Positions 24,869-33,213 are shown, numbered from the stretch's first letter. The stretch: DNA of 46,417 nt from Kroppenstedtia guangzhouensis (GCF_014637345.1 NZ_BMEX01000017.1:1-46417); one strand, 5' to 3'. Numbers and translations are program-made. The notes: generated from the letters alone by a model not told the origin.

Positions 24869-25891
24869 ATGCCCGGTTTGTTGGATCCCGTCGAGTGGAA
24901 AGGATTGAAACTGAAAAACCGGATCATGATGTCCCCCATGTGCCAATACAGTGTGGAGGCGCGGGATGGTGCACCGGAAGAGTGGCACTATGTGCATTAT
25001 GTTTCCCGTGCCGTGGGTGGAACGGGGTTGATCATGATGGAGATGACCGATGTCCATCCTGACGGACGGATCAGTGACCGGGATCTGGGACTTTGGTCCG
25101 ATGAGCAGATTCCCGCTTTTCAGCGGATCATTCAGGCTTGTCAGCAATACGGGACCAAAGTGGGGATCCAGATTGCCCACGCCGGACGTAAAGCGGAATC
25201 GGAAAGTCTGCGGCCGGTGGCTCCCTCTGCGATTCCCTTCCGGGAGAATTTCCGTGTCCCCCATGAAATGACTCTAACCGAGATCCAAGAGATGGTGGAG
25301 CTTTTCGGGCAGGCGGCGGAGCGGGCGGTTCAGGCGGGGGTGGATACTCTGGAGATTCATGGTGCCCACGGTTATTTGATCCATCAATTCATCTCCCGCA
25401 TCTCCAACCGGAGGACGGACGAGTACGGGGAACCGGATCGTTTCGCTTCGGATGTGATCCGAGCTGTTCGAAAACGGATCCCGGAATCGATGCCTTTGAT
25501 GATGCGCCTCTCCGCTGTCGAATACGCCGACGGGGGATACACCCTGGAAGAGACGGTGGAGCGGTGCAAAAAATTCCGTGATCTGGGTGTGGATGTCTTT
25601 GATGTGAGTTCCGGCGGGGAGTCCCCGATGGGGCCGTCCCCAGTGCGGGCAGCCGCTCCGGGGTATCAGGTGCCCTTTGCTGCGACCATACGGCAGGAGG
25701 TCGGTGCCCCGGTGGTCGCCGTCGGTCGTCTGGATGACCCCCAGGTGGCGGAGATGGTGGTGCGAAACGGACAGGCTGATGTGGTGGCCATCGGCCGGGG
25801 CATGTTGCGCAATCCGTATTGGGCCAATGATGCAGCCCTTGCCCTTGGTCGGGAAAATATTCTTCCCCGTCCATATGGGCGGGCATTCTGA
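24869..25891 (+). CDS. namA: NADPH dehydrogenase (old yellow enzyme family)
   Basis: The 340-residue FMN-dependent ene-reductase NamA/YqjM, which reduces activated C=C bonds and nitro compounds. MSPMCQYSV (the Cys tuning the flavin), QIAHAGRKAE, the substrate-binding pair in EIHGAHGYLIHQF, SRISNRRTDEYG and the C-terminal AIGRGMLRNPYWA (with the Arg finger shared between subunits of YqjM) are all present. Length is normal. GAAAGGAG lies about 8-10 nt upstream of ATG. A terminator follows the stop. The gene is single and of housekeeping or detoxification type. Confidence 0.95.
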   Translation: MPGLLDPVEWKGLKLKNRIMMSPMCQYSVEARDGAPEEWHYVHYVSRAVGGTGLIMMEMTDVHPDGRISDRDLGLWSDEQIPAFQRIIQACQQYGTKVGIQIAHAGRKAESESLRPVAPSAIPFRENFRVPHEMTLTEIQEMVELFGQAAERAVQAGVDTLEIHGAHGYLIHQFISRISNRRTDEYGEPDRFASDVIRAVRKRIPESMPLMMRLSAVEYADGGYTLEETVERCKKFRDLGVDVFDVSSGGESPMGPSPVRAAAPGYQVPFAATIRQEVGAPVVAVGRLDDPQVAEMVVRNGQADVVAIGRGMLRNPYWANDAALALGRENILPRPYGRAF

Positions 25892-25894
25892 AAA

Positions 25895-25938
25895 GAAAGC
25901 CCGGCAGATCAACCATCGGTTGGGGGCCGGGCTTTCTC
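25895..25938 (+). terminator. Terminator of namA
   Basis: GAAAGCCCGGC and GCCGGGCTTTC pair perfectly across a 20-nt loop. Confidence 0.8.
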
Positions 25939-26079
25939 ACGGATGTGTCTGTACAAGATTTTGGTGTCCACACACAATTTATTCATTTGCTATTATGGAT
26001 GCGATATCCATCAGAATGGTTTGGGTGTTTGAGAAGATTTTGTGGCTGGCATGGAATCTGAAGGAAAGAGGGATATCTG

Positions 26080-27696
26080 TTGGAAAATCTGTTGAACTTG
26101 AACCTGGTCATGGACTTTTTCTTGATTTTACTTCTTTTACTACCAGTGGGGTTGTTGATCATTCTGTATGTGTTCGACCGGCGTCAAAAAGAGCACTCTA
26201 TCCTTCGAAACTATCCGATTTTGGGCAAAATGCGTTATTTTTTGGAAAAAATTGGTCCGGAGTTGCGACAGTATCTCTTCAATAATGACAATGAAGGAAA
26301 ACCCTTCTCCCGTAACCGGTATCAGCAGATCGTCAAGCGGGGAAAGTATCTTCAGGATCTGATCGGATTCGGTTCGGTGCGGGATTTTGGAGAACCGGGA
26401 TACTATATTCGCAATACCCTATTTCCCAAACAGGAGGAGGAGCTTCGGGTGGACCGGGAACCGAAGATTCCGACCCAGGCTTATATTATCCACCACGACG
26501 GTTTGTTCTCCCGCAAAGAGAAAAGAAGGGAAGTGGAGGAACCCTCCTGGCTGTTGCCTGAACAGGATGCGGTGGTGATCGGTGAAGGATTAAAGCATCC
26601 CTTCCGCGTCCGGGGGCTGATCGGGATGTCGGCGATGAGTTACGGGGCACTCGGGGAGCGGGCTGTCATTTCTTTGTCCAAAGGATTGGCCCGGGCCGGA
26701 GGAACGTGGATGAACACGGGAGAAGGGGGGATTTCCCCCTATCACCAGGCCGGTGATGTGGATTTGATCATGCAGATCGGTCCCGGACTGTTTGGGATAC
26801 GGGATCGGGAGGGAGACCTTGATTGGGAGGCCTTGCGGGAGAAAGCGGAAATGGAGCGGGTTCGGGCATTTGAGCTGAAATTGGGTCAGGGGGCGAAGCT
26901 CAGGGGTGGCCATGTGGATGGTTCCAAGGTGACCCCGGAGATTGCCCGCATTCGGGGAGTGGAACCGTGGCGAACCATTGACAGTCCCAACCGTTTCCGG
27001 CAATTTGACGATATTCCGTCCATGATGAACTGGATCAAAGTGATCCGCTCATTTACCGGTAAACCCGTGGGGATCAAAATCGTGGTTGGTGGTGGCGACA
27101 CGTTGGAACCCTTAGTCCGATATATGGCAGAACAGGGTCATGGTCCTGACTTTATCACTGTGGACGGCGGGGAAGGAGGAACCGGTGCCTCTTATCAAGA
27201 ACTGGCAGACGGGGTGGGACTTCCGGTCAAATCGGCTCTGATGCTGACAGATGCCCTGTTGCGCAAATACGGTGTGCGGGATAGGGTCAAACTGATCGCT
27301 TCCGGGAAACTGGCAACTCCCGATGAGATTGCGGTAGCATTGGGTATGGGGGCTGACTTGGTCAATATCGCCAGGGGTTTCATGATCAGTGTGGGATGCA
27401 TCCAAGCATTGCGTTGCCACTCCAATGAATGCCCCGTCGGAGTCGCCACTACCGACCCCAAGTTACAACGGGCGCTGGTGGTGGAGGAAAAGGAATATCG
27501 GGTGACCAACTATGTGCTGGCCCTCCGCAAAGGCCTTTTCCGCCTCGCAGCGGCGGCGGGTCTGGAGTCGCCTGTGGAATTTGATCACAGGCACGTCGTG
27601 TACAAGGATGAAAAGGGGTTGACAACTTCCCTGGATGAGATCGTCCACACATTGATGGAAGATGGCAAGACCGTAGGTGTGGCTGTAGAAAGCTGA
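26080..27696 (+). CDS. Membrane-anchored FMN-binding glutamate-synthase-like protein, with 3Fe-4S motif
   Basis: A 538-residue protein: one N-terminal membrane helix (about 11-30), then a GltB-type FMN barrel without the glutaminase domain. Typical parts are GMSAMSYGALG, MNTGEGGISPYH, LKLGQGAKLRGG, KIVVGGGD, TVDGGEGGTGAS and LIASGKLATPDEIA. The cluster ligands Cys440-x5-Cys446-x4-Cys451 (in GCIQALRCHSNECPVG) match the 3Fe-4S site of glutamate synthase. It resembles Bacillus YerD, whose physiological role is not settled. TTG 26080 is preceded by a GGAAAGAGGGA SD. A related protein without the cysteines lies at 41469-42902. Confidence 0.9.
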   Translation: MENLLNLNLVMDFFLILLLLLPVGLLIILYVFDRRQKEHSILRNYPILGKMRYFLEKIGPELRQYLFNNDNEGKPFSRNRYQQIVKRGKYLQDLIGFGSVRDFGEPGYYIRNTLFPKQEEELRVDREPKIPTQAYIIHHDGLFSRKEKRREVEEPSWLLPEQDAVVIGEGLKHPFRVRGLIGMSAMSYGALGERAVISLSKGLARAGGTWMNTGEGGISPYHQAGDVDLIMQIGPGLFGIRDREGDLDWEALREKAEMERVRAFELKLGQGAKLRGGHVDGSKVTPEIARIRGVEPWRTIDSPNRFRQFDDIPSMMNWIKVIRSFTGKPVGIKIVVGGGDTLEPLVRYMAEQGHGPDFITVDGGEGGTGASYQELADGVGLPVKSALMLTDALLRKYGVRDRVKLIASGKLATPDEIAVALGMGADLVNIARGFMISVGCIQALRCHSNECPVGVATTDPKLQRALVVEEKEYRVTNYVLALRKGLFRLAAAAGLESPVEFDHRHVVYKDEKGLTTSLDEIVHTLMEDGKTVGVAVES

Positions 27697-27710
27697 TGAA
27701 TGGATAAGCT

Positions 27711-27752
27711 TTCCGCCGGTCCGGGAAGTTCCGGACACGGCGGAATTTTTTT
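27711..27752 (+). terminator. Terminator of the first GltB-like gene
   Basis: TTCCGCCG and CGGCGGAA form the outer stem, with CCGG pairing CCGG inside, and seven T residues follow. Confidence 0.9.
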
Positions 27753-27763
27753 CAGTCGCCTGA

Positions 27764-27957
27764 CAGAAGCGTTGTGAAAAAGCCGTCATACCCACAGGGC
27801 CCAAGTCGTGCCCAGGGCCGCTTCGCTCCCCGGTCACGCTATGCAGGGAGGGTTGGGTTTCACATGGAGTGATTTTGGCAGTTCAGAACAACGAAAAGGG
27901 TCATGTGAAATCCAATCCCGACCCACCCGGCCAACACTAAAATCACAACGCTTATAG
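27764..27957 (+). repeat. Nested palindromic intergenic element, copy 1 (long arm)
   Basis: Outer arms AGAAGCGTTGTGA (27765-27777) and TCACAACGCTTAT (27943-27955) enclose inner arms GGGTTGGGTTTCACATG (27850-27866) and CATGTGAAATCCAATCCC (27902-27919). The loop begins GGAGTGATTTTGGC. This copy has an 80-nt GC-rich insertion between the left outer and left inner arms, identical to that of copy 5. Confidence 0.85.
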
Positions 27958-28073
27958 TGCTTGTATCTGTTCCGGACGTAACGGGACTATTCAGGTGCCA
28001 TAAGACATAGGGTGAAAAAAGGGATGAGAGATGATGGGGATGATGGAAATGCGGAGGAAACCGGTCAGAGAGG

Positions 28074-28304
28074 ATGATGAATTTGCGTTTTTTCAACCGG
28101 GAAAAAGAATGTAAGTCCCGTTTTGAAGAGATTCGGGACGAGATGAATGAGACGCGCCGGGAGTGGGAACGGACCAAAGAACAGTTGGAACATCTCACCG
28201 ATCCGGACCTGGTGGACAGTGCCATCTACCGGTTGAACTCTCTGGAAAAACGGTGTGTGTTTCTGATGAAGGAACTGAAGTCTTTGCATAGTAAAGTGGT
28301 TTGA
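28074..28304 (+). CDS. YaaL-like small helical protein (DUF2508)
   Basis: A 76-residue highly charged helical protein. REWERTKEQLEHLTDPDLVDSAIYRLNSLEKRCVFLM (key parts: REWERT, DPDLVDSAIYRL) fits the DUF2508/YaaL family, a small protein encoded beside recR in Bacillus and of unknown function. Here recR is not adjacent. The start is ambiguous: ATG 28074, ATG 28077 and TTG 28083 all follow an AGAGAGG at 28068-28073, and the spacing favours the later ones. It follows repeat copy 1 and ends at a terminator. Confidence 0.65.
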   Translation: MMNLRFFNREKECKSRFEEIRDEMNETRREWERTKEQLEHLTDPDLVDSAIYRLNSLEKRCVFLMKELKSLHSKVV

Positions 28305-28308
28305 CACT

Positions 28309-28332
28309 GGCTCGCCGATGGCGGGCTTTTTT
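28309..28332 (+). terminator. Terminator of the YaaL-like gene
   Basis: GCTCGCC and GGCGGGC pair around GAT, followed by six T residues. Confidence 0.85.
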
Positions 28333-28456
28333 AGATCAGCGATCGGGATCGATTCAGAAAATTCGGGACTGCGTCCGGAAAGGAAAGACAGCGAATCATG
28401 CCGAAATGGTGGACGCAAATATCAGGCAGTCAGAAGAGGGAGGAAAAAAGACGTAG

Positions 28457-28621
28457 ATGAAACCAATCGCAACGGGGCTTGTGTTGGTGGCGTTGGAGTT
28501 GATGGTCTCTTCCATCCCCGATGGTGGTAAATATAAAGTCCGGTCATCTTTTTTTCATCCGATGATCGGGATGGACTTGATCACAGATATTTTCAAGGTC
28601 TGGCGACGGGACAAGCTTTGA
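28457..28621 (+). CDS. Possible 54-residue membrane peptide
   Basis: ATG 28457 opens a 54-codon frame with a hydrophobic N-terminal stretch (IATGLVLVALELMVSSI) and a basic end (KVWRRDKL). GGGAGG lies upstream but about 13 nt away, longer than ideal. I do not recognise a family, and chance is possible. It sits between the DUF2508 terminator and the CoA-binding protein gene. Confidence 0.3.
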   Translation: MKPIATGLVLVALELMVSSIPDGGKYKVRSSFFHPMIGMDLITDIFKVWRRDKL

Positions 28622-28742
28622 TTATGGATGATTGGATGGAGAAAAAATGCGTTGGTTTTTTTCCATTTAAAATAGGAAGCGGTGGTTCCCAAGATACAGG
28701 TTTGGGGTATAGTTGGAATAGAAGGATGAGGAGGGAGTTTCA

Positions 28743-29165
28743 TTGCATCAAAATCCGGATCATGACGAAATTCGAAGTCTGTTGAAAAGCGCAAATAACA
28801 TCGCCGTGGTGGGCTTGTCAAACAAGCCGGACCGGACCAGCCACATGATCGCCCGTGCCCTGCAAGAGGCGGGCTACCGAATCTTCCCGGTCAATCCCGT
28901 CCTCAAGGAACCGGTCCTCGGAGAGAAGCCCTATGCCTCCCTTACGGAGATCAGGGAACCGATCGATATCGTCGATGTGTTTCGCAGGAGCGAATATTGT
29001 GTTCCGATTGCAAGGGATGCGGTGGCCGCCGGAGCCAAGGCATTGTGGTTGCAGCAAGGAATCGTGAACGAAGAGGCGGCTGCCATCGCCAGGGATGCAG
29101 GTTTGACCGTGGTGATGGATCGTTGTATCAAAGTGGATCATGCAATATTGTTGGGGAGGAGCTGA
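28743..29165 (+). CDS. CoA-binding domain protein (YccU-like)
   Basis: A 140-residue single Rossmann-fold CoA-binding domain. NNIAVVGLSNKPDRTSHMIARALQEAGYRIFPVNP (key parts IAVVGLSNKPDRTSH and GYRIFPVNP) and the later IDIVDVFRR, ALWLQQGIVNEEA and DRCIKVDH match the YccU/YneT family; similar domains open succinyl-CoA synthetase alpha chains. The enzymatic role of the stand-alone form is unknown. TTG 28743 has GAGGAGGGAG 5 nt upstream. A terminator follows at once. Confidence 0.9.
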   Translation: MHQNPDHDEIRSLLKSANNIAVVGLSNKPDRTSHMIARALQEAGYRIFPVNPVLKEPVLGEKPYASLTEIREPIDIVDVFRRSEYCVPIARDAVAAGAKALWLQQGIVNEEAAAIARDAGLTVVMDRCIKVDHAILLGRS

Positions 29166-29190
29166 CACCCGCCGAGACGGCGGGTGTTTT
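29165..29190 (+). terminator. Terminator of the CoA-binding protein gene
   Basis: ACACCCGCC and GGCGGGTGT pair around a 5-nt loop, followed by TTTTC. Confidence 0.85.
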
Positions 29191-29314
29191 CCCACCTATC
29201 AGTTTCACCGTAGGATCTGTTGGTTGACAACTTGGTGAACACCGGAATCATATAATAAAATAGGATGTAGCTTCACAGAAAGACAGCACCATCCCTTTTC
29301 AAGAGGTGATCGCT

Positions 29315-29497
29315 GTGCAAATGATGAAATTGTCCACCCTCATCTTGACTGTTTCCCCTGAACTGTACGAACTGCTCCGTGAGGAAGAGCTGGAATCCGA
29401 AGTGATTGTCAGTGACCTCCGTAAGCTTAATAAGAAAGACATCAGTGAGATTATCGAACAAACCATCCAGCACTATCATCAGGCACATTACCACTAG
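29315..29497 (+). CDS. Small acidic helical protein, unknown
   Basis: A 60-residue product: a strand-like LSTLILTVSPELY start, a charged helix (LLREEELESEVIVSDLRKLNKKDISEIIEQTIQ, noted by LLREEELESE and KKDISEIIEQT) and a His-rich end (HYHQAHYH). GTG 29315 is 5 nt from GAGGTGA; earlier GTG 29306 sits on that SD. The TAG stop lies within the left terminal repeat of palindromic element copy 2, so the current 3' end may have been set by the element. No family recognised. Confidence 0.55.
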   Translation: MQMMKLSTLILTVSPELYELLREEELESEVIVSDLRKLNKKDISEIIEQTIQHYHQAHYH

Positions 29498-29625
29498 AAG
29501 CATTGTGAATTCGTGCTGGCCGGGTCGGTCGGGATTGGGTTTCACATGGAGTGTCTTTGGTTCGAAATATTGCGCGAAATGTGAAACCCAACCCTGCCTG
29601 TGACATTTTCACAACGCCTCTCTAG
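29494..29625 (+). repeat. Nested palindromic intergenic element, copy 2
   Basis: CTAGAAGCATTGTGAA at the left and TTTTCACAACGCCTC at the right are the outer arms. GGGATTGGGTTTCACATG and ATGTGAAACCCAACCC are the inner arms. The loop begins GGAGTGTCTTTGG. Confidence 0.85.
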
Positions 29626-29745
29626 AAACAGGGTGAAAGAGTCATCCCAGAAAGGTGTTCTTCCTATAACTGCTGTTTGACAGTGGCCATCCCGAGGGCC
29701 CAAATCAAATAATCCATCCCAACATTTCCGTCCTCCGATTAAATC

Positions 29746-29771
29746 AACCCCTTCACTAGCGTGAAGGGGTT
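29746..29771 (+). terminator. Terminator without an obvious upstream gene
   Basis: AACCCCTTCAC and GTGAAGGGGTT form a perfect 11-bp stem with a 4-nt loop. The nearest upstream gene ends 250 nt earlier, on the far side of repeat copy 2. Confidence 0.65.
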
Positions 29772-29841
29772 ATTGTGATCATCTCTTTTTATATAAAAAA
29801 GGACAAGATTCGTGATTTATTTTTTTAAATCGACACAAAAG

Positions 29842-29870
29842 TTTACTGTTCATACGAATGATTATATAAG
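29842..29870 (+). promoter_or_regulatory. Promoter of the FAIM-like gene
   Basis: TTTACT (29842-29847) and TATAAG (29865-29870) are 17 nt apart and 27 nt before the ATG. Confidence 0.6.
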
Positions 29871-29896
29871 GGAAGTAAAACAGAGGGGTTTGAAGT

Positions 29897-30496
29897 ATGG
29901 ATCGTAGAAGTTGGGCAGTACAGATTGGATGGAAACACCATCTCGTCGAGACAGATTTCAGTGAAGGAACCGGAACCATCCGGTTGAATGGAATTCTGAT
30001 GGAACGATGGACCCTGGATGACGCCGTGGAATGCCATCGGTTGCTTGTCATCCGGGATCAAAGACTGGGGTTGCATCTGTCTAAAGACCACACGGGAAAA
30101 TGCAACTGTGATTTGTCTTTAAACGGAATCTCCATTGAAACCGGTGAAAAGGTGGAAGCTTTTCTTCCCACCCCCTCAGGGGGAATTTGGAAACAGTGGT
30201 GTCTGCGGCTGGATAGCGGGCTTCACATCCTGTGTCTCGATCATTGTCTCCATATTCGGAGGACGGTTTATATCGACGGGAAATTGATGCTGGATATCCA
30301 TTGTGAGGTTGAGGAAGAGGGGGACCACCTGTTTATGTTCAAGGGTTGCCAAATCGGGATTCACCTGCGACAGGTGGGGGAGGAAGGGTTTCTCTACCAT
30401 GTGACTGTGGACGGGACTCCCCAGGATGTGGGGGAATTACCGGAGGATTCCGTTGAGAGGGAAGTGGAGTATGGGCGGAGTACTTTTTCCTTGTGA
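29897..30496 (+). CDS. Beta-rich protein resembling the FAIM1 fold, unknown function
   Basis: A 199-residue soluble, strand-rich protein with several Cys and His but no signal peptide. The pattern HILCLDHCLHIRRTVYIDGKLML, followed by a GDHLFMFKGCQIGIHL strand pair and YHVTVDGTPQDVG, resembles the repeated strand plan of FAIM1 proteins (HxVxxxHxxxSGxRxIxVDGK, then IGxHxCxI, then LxVDG), quoted from memory. The N-terminal half looks like a diverged copy of the same unit. FAIM relatives are known mainly in animals, and the link here is by pattern only. GAGGGG lies 8 nt before the ATG. Single gene with its own promoter. Confidence 0.5.
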   Translation: MDRRSWAVQIGWKHHLVETDFSEGTGTIRLNGILMERWTLDDAVECHRLLVIRDQRLGLHLSKDHTGKCNCDLSLNGISIETGEKVEAFLPTPSGGIWKQWCLRLDSGLHILCLDHCLHIRRTVYIDGKLMLDIHCEVEEEGDHLFMFKGCQIGIHLRQVGEEGFLYHVTVDGTPQDVGELPEDSVEREVEYGRSTFSL

Positions 30497-30981
30497 AGGG
30501 TCCGTTTTTTCGGTGTCGCCTAAACTTTTGGTTGGGAAACACTATGCTCTTTCCCGCTTCAGTTCCTTGGAACCTGGAAGGGTTATGAAAAACTCGTCAC
30601 AGACAGGCTTGGCTTTTACATGATCGTTGGATCGCCAGAAATTTGTCTCCCGAATGTGAAACCCAATCCCGACCGCTTGGAAGGCACCAAATCACTACGC
30701 TTCTGGAAAAGATTCGAATTTGAAGGGATCCCGGGCAGCTGTCATCGATTCCGATCTTCCACTTGACGGATCCAGGGCGGTTTAATTGGATCCGGTTGTG
30801 TGGATGAGCGACTTGCACTCACAGGGAACAAGTGGAACCAGGAGTGGGCTCCCAAGGCCAGGCTGTGACAAGAGACGACTTCCCCGCTTGTTTCCTGGTT
30901 CGTCAACAGCCCTGAAATGGATTCTGTTTGATCTTGGAAATGTAACCACATGCAGTGAAAAGTATTTAGGGGGGTTGAACC
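30497..30981. other. 485-base intergenic region with repeat copy 3 and a structured leader
   Basis: The left part holds repeat copy 3. The right part, before the UPF0261 gene, contains paired segments: GGAACCAGGA near 30836 with TCCTGGTTC near 30893, and CAGGCTGTGAC near 30862 with GTCAACAGCCCTG near 30902. No gene was recognised. Confidence 0.45.
30576..30705 (+). repeat. Nested palindromic intergenic element, copy 3 (degenerate)
   Basis: GAAGGGTTATGAAAAA and ATCACTACGCTTC are the outer arms. The left inner arm is degenerate (GGCTTTTACATG) and the right is AATGTGAAACCCAATCCC. The loop contains TTGGATCGCCAGAA, like copies 4 and 5. Confidence 0.75.
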
Positions 30982-32187
30982 GTGACCAAAACGATTGCAG
31001 TTATCGGTGCACTGGATACCAAAGGCAAGGATTATGCTTTTGTCAGGGAAGCGATCGAAGCCCGGGGGCACCGTGCCTTACTGATCGATGTCGGGATTCT
31101 GGGCGAGCCTTACATCCCTGCGGATATTCCAACGGAAAAAGTTGCGGAGGCCAGTGGTGTGACCCTGGAGGAGTTGAGAAAAAAAGGTGATAAGTCCTTG
31201 GCCATGCTGGTGATGACCAAGGGCGTGGCCAAGGTGGTGAAGGAGCTGTATATGGAGGGACGAATTGATGCAGGTTTTTCCATGGGAGGATCCAATGGGA
31301 CCATCATCGGAACGGCGGCGTTGCGTGCTCTCCCCCTCGGAGTGCCCAAAGTGATGGTGAGCACTGTCGCATCCGGAGACACCCAGCCCTATGTGGGAGT
31401 CAGTGATGTGGTGATGTTCCCATCCATCCTGGATGTTTCCGGAGTGAACCGGTTCAGTGCTCAGATCTATGCCAATGCGGTTGGAGCTGTGTGTGGGATG
31501 GTGGAAACCCAAGTTCCAAAGATTGAGACCCGACCTTTGATCACAGCATCCATGTTTGGCAACACAACCACAGCAGTCAACCAATGTACTGAATTTTTAG
31601 GGGAAAAAGGTTACGAAATACTCGTCTTCCACGCCACCGGCACTGGCGGTCGCACGATGGAAGCTTTGGTGGAAAGAGGGTATATCTCCGGGATGCTGGA
31701 TCTGACCACGACGGAGCTCGCCGATGAGTTGGTGGGCGGTGTCCTGTCAGCAGGTCCCGACCGGATGGCAGCGGCGGCAGAGCTGGGACTGCCCCAAGTG
31801 GTGGCTCCCGGTTGTCTGGATATGGTCAATTTTTGGGGGCTGGACAGTGTACCGGATGCATTGAGGGATCGTATCATCTATCAGTGGAATCCCAATGTCA
31901 CCCTGATTCGGACCACTCCCGAGGAGAATGAACGTTTGGGTCGGATGCTGGCTCAAAAGGTGAACCGGGCTCAGGGGCCGGTGGCCGTTTTTCTGCCTTT
32001 GCAAGGGGTCTCCGCCTTGGATAGCAAAGGAAAGGAGTTTTGGTGGCCGGAGGCCGATGCCGCGCTCTTCGATGCAATTAAATCCCACATACGGGATGAC
32101 ATTCCCGTGATTGAACTGGATTGCAATATCAACGATCTTCAGTTTGCCGAGGCCGCCTCAAAGAAATTGTTGGAATTGATGGACTGA
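30982..32187 (+). CDS. UPF0261 protein, Tm-1-like ATP-binding domain
   Basis: A 401-residue two-domain protein of the UPF0261 family. The N-terminal part (IGALDTKGKDYAFVR, GFSMGGSNGTIIG, STVASGDTQPYVG, ILDVSGVNR) matches the ATP-binding region of the tomato virus-resistance protein Tm-1; the C-terminal part (FHATGTGGRTMEALVE, PGCLDMVNFW, FLPLQGVSALDSKG) resembles a TIM-barrel half. Bacterial members have no settled function. In plants the partner domain is a phosphoenolpyruvate-mutase-like TIM barrel; none is encoded beside it here. GTG 30982 follows GGGGGG by about 7 nt. Single gene with a strong terminator. Confidence 0.9.
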   Translation: MTKTIAVIGALDTKGKDYAFVREAIEARGHRALLIDVGILGEPYIPADIPTEKVAEASGVTLEELRKKGDKSLAMLVMTKGVAKVVKELYMEGRIDAGFSMGGSNGTIIGTAALRALPLGVPKVMVSTVASGDTQPYVGVSDVVMFPSILDVSGVNRFSAQIYANAVGAVCGMVETQVPKIETRPLITASMFGNTTTAVNQCTEFLGEKGYEILVFHATGTGGRTMEALVERGYISGMLDLTTTELADELVGGVLSAGPDRMAAAAELGLPQVVAPGCLDMVNFWGLDSVPDALRDRIIYQWNPNVTLIRTTPEENERLGRMLAQKVNRAQGPVAVFLPLQGVSALDSKGKEFWWPEADAALFDAIKSHIRDDIPVIELDCNINDLQFAEAASKKLLELMD

Positions 32188-32251
32188 TATTCAAACCATT
32201 GTACTGTTCACCTTCACCAAGGGATCAGGGGAATGGAAAACCGGAAGCCGT

Positions 32252-32296
32252 ACCGTCTGGCAGTCCCAATCGTTTGGGGTTGCCAGACGGTTTTTC
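32252..32296 (+). terminator. Terminator of the UPF0261 gene
   Basis: ACCGTCTGGCA and TGCCAGACGGT form the outer stem, CCCAA and TTGGGG the inner one, and TTTTTCTT follows. Confidence 0.9.
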
Positions 32297-32373
32297 TTGA
32301 CATGGAATCCGGAAGGGAGAGATTCACGGCGGCGGTGACTGGATGAAAACGTGGGTGAGTTTGTCGAAAGAGC

Positions 32374-32402
32374 GTGACAAAAATTGTCGAATGGGATAAA
32401 AT
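32374..32402 (+). promoter_or_regulatory. Promoter of the TPR protein gene
   Basis: GTGACA (32374-32379) and TAAAAT (32397-32402) are exactly 17 nt apart. TTGTCGAA occurs twice, at 32361 and 32384, flanking and overlapping the promoter, so an operator is possible. Confidence 0.6.
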
Positions 32403-32478
32403 CAATGTAACATGACAGGACACCAACCGGTGCGGACGGATCAAAAGGGGACAACAAACGGAAAAGGGGGAACTGCTG

Positions 32479-33174
32479 ATGGCTGAAGGCACGGCAGCAA
32501 AAGCGGAAAGCGTACACCCAAAAACCCGGACATCAGATGTCGAGGGGACAGGGGTGGATTCCTATGCGGGGCAACAGTATGAGCTTGCTCGCACGAAGAT
32601 GAGGAAAAAGCGATTTGCTGAAGCGCTGGCGGCTCTTGAAGAATTGAAAATGGCGGATCCCTTCCATGTTCAGGGGCATCTGCTCCGGGCGCAGATCTTG
32701 CAGGCACTGGGTCGGATGGAGGAATCCCGGTCCCTTTTTGAAAAAATTTTGTCACAATACCCGGATCATAGCGAGGCTTACCGGGAATATGGCTGTTTTT
32801 TGCTGTCGGAAGGTGCACCGGAGACGGCACAGGCTCATCTGTTGAAAAGTTTGACTCTCAATCCGAAGGATGCGTTTGCTCATGCACTTCTTGCGGAAGT
32901 TTATACGCTTACGGGGCGCAAAGAACAGGCTTTTCTCCATCTGGAAATCGCATCCCGATTCCGAACGGAGGAGATCCGCTATTTTGAAGTATATGCACGG
33001 GTGCTTTCCCGTCTGGAAGAATTGACGGAAGAAGTCCACTTTTTAAAAGAAGCCGTTTTCACTCATACGGACAACCGCATTGCCAAGGCGCGTTTCAAGA
33101 AGGCGATGCGGGCTCAACGGCGGGAAAAAAGGGGATTGCCTGTTTTTATGCGTTTTTTGAGAGTTCGTTCCTGA
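32479..33174 (+). CDS. Tetratricopeptide-repeat protein
   Basis: A 231-residue soluble protein. After a low-complexity N terminus (about 30 residues) come roughly four TPR units: GQQYELARTKMRKKRFAEALAALEEL, VQGHLLRAQILQALGRMEESRSLFEKIL, SEAYREYGCFLLSEGAPETAQAHLLKSL and AFAHALLAEVYTLTGRKEQAFLHLEIA (each is one 34-residue unit, here given in part). The end is very basic (RAQRREKRGLPVFMRFLRVRS), which could touch membrane or nucleic acid. AAAGGGGGAA lies about 6 nt before the ATG. Partner unknown. Confidence 0.8.
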   Translation: MAEGTAAKAESVHPKTRTSDVEGTGVDSYAGQQYELARTKMRKKRFAEALAALEELKMADPFHVQGHLLRAQILQALGRMEESRSLFEKILSQYPDHSEAYREYGCFLLSEGAPETAQAHLLKSLTLNPKDAFAHALLAEVYTLTGRKEQAFLHLEIASRFRTEEIRYFEVYARVLSRLEELTEEVHFLKEAVFTHTDNRIAKARFKKAMRAQRREKRGLPVFMRFLRVRS

Positions 33175-33213
33175 AACCGGAAAAAAACAAATCAAAAAAT
33201 TTTCAAACAAACG

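Larger units (their letters stand above)
29626..29896. other. AT-rich spacer with a terminator and a promoter
   Basis: After repeat copy 2 no gene is seen. AGGGCCCAAATC at about 29697 faintly recalls the long-arm segment of copies 1 and 5. A terminator at 29746-29771 and the promoter at 29842-29870 are the only supported signals. Confidence 0.45.
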
